A DNA stretch of 8,812 nt. Origin: an uncultured Alphaproteobacteria bacterium (GTDB taxonomy: Bacteria; Pseudomonadota; Alphaproteobacteria; CAAHEQ01; UBA3637). Both the position numbers and the translations under genes were made by a program. The notes beneath the pieces are model-generated. The model was given only the letters and a program-made list of their open reading frames with translations. It was not told the DNA's origin and searched no databases. Positions 6,986-8,812 of this stretch are shown one piece after another. The stretch lies in the NCBI GenBank assembly GCA_947305835.1, contig CAMZEQ010000023.1:1-8812 (forward strand), given 5' to 3'. The stretch's first letter is position 1. Every line of letters begins with the position of its first letter.

Positions 6986-8461
6986 ATGAAGCTGTTATCT
7001 GTGTATACGATGATTTTATTGGGCATTTCAACGACCGTTTACGCTGGTTGGACAAAATATGTTTTTGGTGATGGTCAAGTTCCAAAGGGTGATTGTTTGG
7101 AAATGATGTGCGAATATGGTTGTATAGAACGTGAAAGCGGTCATAATTTTGAAGGTAAATGTTGTCCTGCCGGTAATTTGGGTGAAAATTGCTATGGCGG
7201 GATTTGTCCGTGTTCCGGTGAAATGAGATGTATTCAAGATATGTGTTCTTGCCCCGTCGGTTTTGAAACTTATACGACTTACCAAAACGAACCGGGTTGT
7301 TGCGATAAAAATGATTCTTTGCTTTTGGACGTGCCGGGCGGTCAAGCGTGTTGTCCGAAAATAACCCCGAAATGGGATGGCAGTGCTAAAAAGTGTGTGG
7401 AATGTTTGAACAATTCTGATTGTGCCGATAAAGGTTATAATTTGTCATGTTTGGATGATAAAACCTGCGGGTGTGCAGCAGGTTATGTATCCAACATTCA
7501 AAGCAACGGGAAAATTGCTTGTTGCCCGTCGGATAAACCGAAGTGGGACGAAAGTGCTCAAAAATGTGTCGAATGCTTGACCGATGCGGATTGTGAAGGT
7601 GAACAGGTTTGCGCACCAAACAAAACCTGCGGGTGTGCCAATGGTACAACACGATATACAAAATTGGATCAAAGCACTGGTTGTTGTAATGAACGGGCGA
7701 ACAAGCTTTTGACCGTGTCTTCCGGTCAGGTATGTTGCCCGAATGCGACCCCGAAATGGTATGATTCTGAAAAAAGATGTGTCTTGTGTCTGACTGATGA
7801 GGATTGTGAAGGAGACTTGGTTTGCCTGCCGAATAAGACCTGCGGATGTGCAAGAGGCTATACGGTGACCCCGAAAGGTAATGGCCAAAATACCTGCTGT
7901 CCGAATGACAGACCTTATTGGTTAAACTCCGGCAGCCAATGTGTCGAATGCACCAAGGACGAACATTGTGCCCAACGTACAGATGGAAAGATTTTTTGCG
8001 ATACAAGATCGTACAGATGTACCACGGATCCGTGTGAAGGGTATGATGAAGGCGCTTGTCCGGCCGCTGGTATTTGCGATTGTTGTCCTGTTCGTCCCAA
8101 TCGATGCAATTTGAAAGGATGCCAAAATGGTTATCATATGTCCGGCAGAGCCTGTGTTGCCAATCCGTGCCCCGGTTACGATTGGTTGTCTTGCCCGGCA
8201 GGTTCGTCTTGCAGTGTGTGTCTGTCCGGCAGTCGTTATCTGTATAAAGTGGTCGGTTGTCAAAACGGTTATCGTTTTCAATCCGGCAGTTGTGTTTATG
8301 CTTGCAGCGGATATAATCAAGTCAACTGTGGCGCGTGTGAAATATGTCAAAAGTGTCCCTATGGGAACAGGTATAGGTTCGTGGGTTGTCAATCGAGCGG
8401 AAATTGTTGCAGAACCAACAGTGGCGGCTGCGGTTACTGCGCCAGAGTATGGCATATTTAG
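6986..8461 (+). CDS. Secreted Cys-rich modular repeat protein of unknown function
   Basis: I do not recognise a named family. The 491-residue product starts with a typical Sec signal peptide (residues 1-20, MKLLSVYTMILLGISTTVYA, cleavage likely after VYA). The mature part has about 70 cysteines in 471 residues, close to 15 percent, and no further membrane helix. Residues 37-121 form a Cys-rich head. Residues 122-349 hold four modules of the form CCP-x3-P-x-W ... CVEC ... DC ... C ... KTCGCA (start Cys 122, 179, 250, 304), the fourth diverged. Residues 350-491 hold three units beginning C-x-GY, spaced exactly 45 residues apart (350, 395, 440). The protein is presumably exported to the periplasm or beyond and cross-linked by disulfides, needing a Dsb-type system not seen here. 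The CVEC/DC pattern recalls Dickkopf-like or EB-like Cys modules and C-x2-D-x-DC repeats of other bacteria, a loose similarity only. The C-terminus lacks an LPXTG or obvious outer-membrane anchor. Adhesion, structural coat or protease-inhibitor roles are all possible. Confidence 0.8.
   Translation: MKLLSVYTMILLGISTTVYAGWTKYVFGDGQVPKGDCLEMMCEYGCIERESGHNFEGKCCPAGNLGENCYGGICPCSGEMRCIQDMCSCPVGFETYTTYQNEPGCCDKNDSLLLDVPGGQACCPKITPKWDGSAKKCVECLNNSDCADKGYNLSCLDDKTCGCAAGYVSNIQSNGKIACCPSDKPKWDESAQKCVECLTDADCEGEQVCAPNKTCGCANGTTRYTKLDQSTGCCNERANKLLTVSSGQVCCPNATPKWYDSEKRCVLCLTDEDCEGDLVCLPNKTCGCARGYTVTPKGNGQNTCCPNDRPYWLNSGSQCVECTKDEHCAQRTDGKIFCDTRSYRCTTDPCEGYDEGACPAAGICDCCPVRPNRCNLKGCQNGYHMSGRACVANPCPGYDWLSCPAGSSCSVCLSGSRYLYKVVGCQNGYRFQSGSCVYACSGYNQVNCGACEICQKCPYGNRYRFVGCQSSGNCCRTNSGGCGYCARVWHI
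7349..8032 (+). repeat. Four tandem CCP...CVEC...KTCGC modules within the Cys-rich gene
   Basis: The units begin at 7349, 7520, 7733 and 7895. Shared signatures are CCP-x3-P-x-W, C-V-x-C, D/H-C and, in the first three, KTCGCA. The DNA is also conserved in places, for example ACCTGCGGGTGTGC in the first two copies and ACCTGCGGATGTGC in the third, which points to duplication within the gene. Confidence 0.8.
8033..8458 (+). repeat. Three C-x-GY units of 45-residue period at the C-terminus
   Basis: Units start at 8033, 8168 and 8303, exactly 135 bp apart. The first two share C-x-GYD, a CPA segment, then GCQNGY and a final C. The third keeps C-x-GY and GCQ but then diverges into a Gly- and Cys-rich tail. 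The design differs from the preceding CVEC modules. Confidence 0.75.
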
Positions 8462-8515
8462 TGCTTTTACATTCAACCGAGAAAAAAGTTATTTTATGCC
8501 TTTTGGGGAAAGTAC

Positions 8516-8544
8516 TTGCAATTTATTTTAAAGTAGAGTATAAT
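8516..8544 (+). promoter_or_regulatory. Promoter of the tRNA-Pro gene
   Basis: TTGCAA (8516-8521) and a perfect TATAAT (8539-8544) are separated by 17 bp. The predicted start, near 8551, is only about two bases before the mature tRNA 5' end at 8553. No terminator for the preceding Cys-rich gene is visible in 8462-8515. Confidence 0.75.
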
Positions 8545-8552
8545 TAAATTAT

Positions 8553-8629
8553 CGGAATGTAGCGCAGCCTGGTAGCGCACTTGTCTGGGGGGCAAGGTGT
8601 CGTGGGTTCAAATCCCGCCATTCCGACCA
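8553..8629 (+). tRNA. tRNA-Pro (anticodon GGG)
   Basis: The 77-base sequence folds into a complete cloverleaf. The acceptor stem CGGAATG/CATTCCG is perfectly paired, the D stem is GCGC/GCGC, the anticodon stem CTTGT/GCAAG has one G-U pair, and the T stem is GTGGG/CCCGC with loop TTCAAAT. The anticodon loop CTGGGGG puts GGG at 8587-8589, reading CCC and CCU proline codons. Discriminator A and an encoded CCA end the gene. The first base pair C1-G72 is typical of bacterial proline tRNAs. Confidence 0.97.
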
Positions 8630-8646
8630 AGTTTAAGAAATAAAAA

Positions 8647-8674
8647 CGGATACCTTAAAGTGTCCGCTTTTTTT
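8647..8674 (+). terminator. Rho-independent terminator after tRNA-Pro
   Basis: CGGATAC and GTGTCCG (8647-8653 and 8660-8666) form a 7-bp stem with one G-U pair around the loop CTTAAA, followed by C and a run of seven T. It begins 17 bases after the CCA end and should terminate the tRNA transcript. The A-run before the stem could let it work weakly in the other direction. Confidence 0.85.
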
Positions 8675-8812
8675 ATACCCTTTTGTAGCCCAAGTTCAGC
8701 CACTATTCCACCCTGTCAATTTTTAATGCACCAAGATGTCGCTTTGGTTGTTCAGCCCCTAAAAGTATACCTATACCCTAAAAAGTATACCTTGACCACT
8801 TGGACAACTTTC
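8675..8812. other. Gene-free right end of the window
   Basis: I find no open frame of useful length on either strand and no complete RNA gene in these 138 bases. The stretch holds the direct repeat described separately and a TTGACC box (8793-8798) that could be the -35 element of a gene lying past the right edge. Confidence 0.5.
8757..8794. repeat. Two direct copies, 20-bp period, each with a GTATAC palindrome
   Basis: AAAAGTATACCT occurs at 8761-8772 and again at 8781-8792, exactly 20 bp apart, both preceded by CCCT or CCCTA. Each copy contains the 6-bp palindrome GTATAC. A 20-bp spacing places both on the same face of the helix (about two turns), as in operator or integrase arm-type sites. 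The function is inferred and not shown. Confidence 0.6.

Noticed and set aside
7349..8458. Regular repeats considered as a CRISPR array
   Set aside because: Units are long, imperfect and in frame within a coding sequence. There are no identical short repeats with unique spacers.
7386..8476. Long minus-strand open frames (147-206 residues) opposite the Cys-rich gene
   Set aside because: Cys and Gly codons on the plus strand leave few stops on the complement, giving Thr-, Ile- and His-rich translations without domain motifs or ribosome binding sites.

Overview
The window is a compact bacterial chromosome segment of moderate to low GC with six protein genes, one tRNA gene and several recognisable sigma70-type promoters (17-bp spacers). 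MsbA-like exporter, RecJ, a GT4 glycosyltransferase and lipopolysaccharide-type neighbours point to a Gram-negative host. The pilin-like gene with Cys-rich repeats, the secreted protein with Cys-rich modules and the overall base composition remind me of uncultivated, gut-associated Alphaproteobacteria (RF32-like lineages, often labelled 'Azospirillum sp. CAG'). That placement is an inference from memory of such proteins and not a database result.

Layout, left to right. Positions 1-1235 (minus) hold the 5' part of a gene that runs off the left edge. It encodes a type IV pilin-like N-terminus fused to Cys-rich repeats and a Pro-rich stretch. Positions 1290-2063 (minus) encode a short-chain dehydrogenase/reductase. 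A 95-bp divergent spacer separates it from a GT4 glycosyltransferase (2159-3268, plus). That gene converges on, and overlaps by 11 bp, an MsbA-type ABC exporter (3258-5045, minus). A second divergent spacer holds a good promoter for the exporter and leads to recJ (5158-6918, plus). A near-consensus promoter directly after recJ drives a secreted 491-residue protein with about 70 cysteines (6986-8461, plus). A promoter, tRNA-Pro(GGG) (8553-8629) and a rho-independent terminator follow. The last ~138 bp carry no gene, but contain a 20-bp-period repeat with GTATAC palindromes.

Functionally, the glycosyltransferase and exporter fit envelope glycolipid or polysaccharide assembly. RecJ is single-strand DNA repair housekeeping. 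The two Cys-rich genes share a 'CVEC ... DC/QC ... C ... C' module, although they lie about 6 kb apart on opposite strands. This suggests a common surface or secreted disulfide-rich module family. The most unusual content is that family: a pilin-like scaffold lacking the conserved Glu+5 and carrying Cys-rich repeats, and an exported protein built from two different types of tandem Cys repeats.
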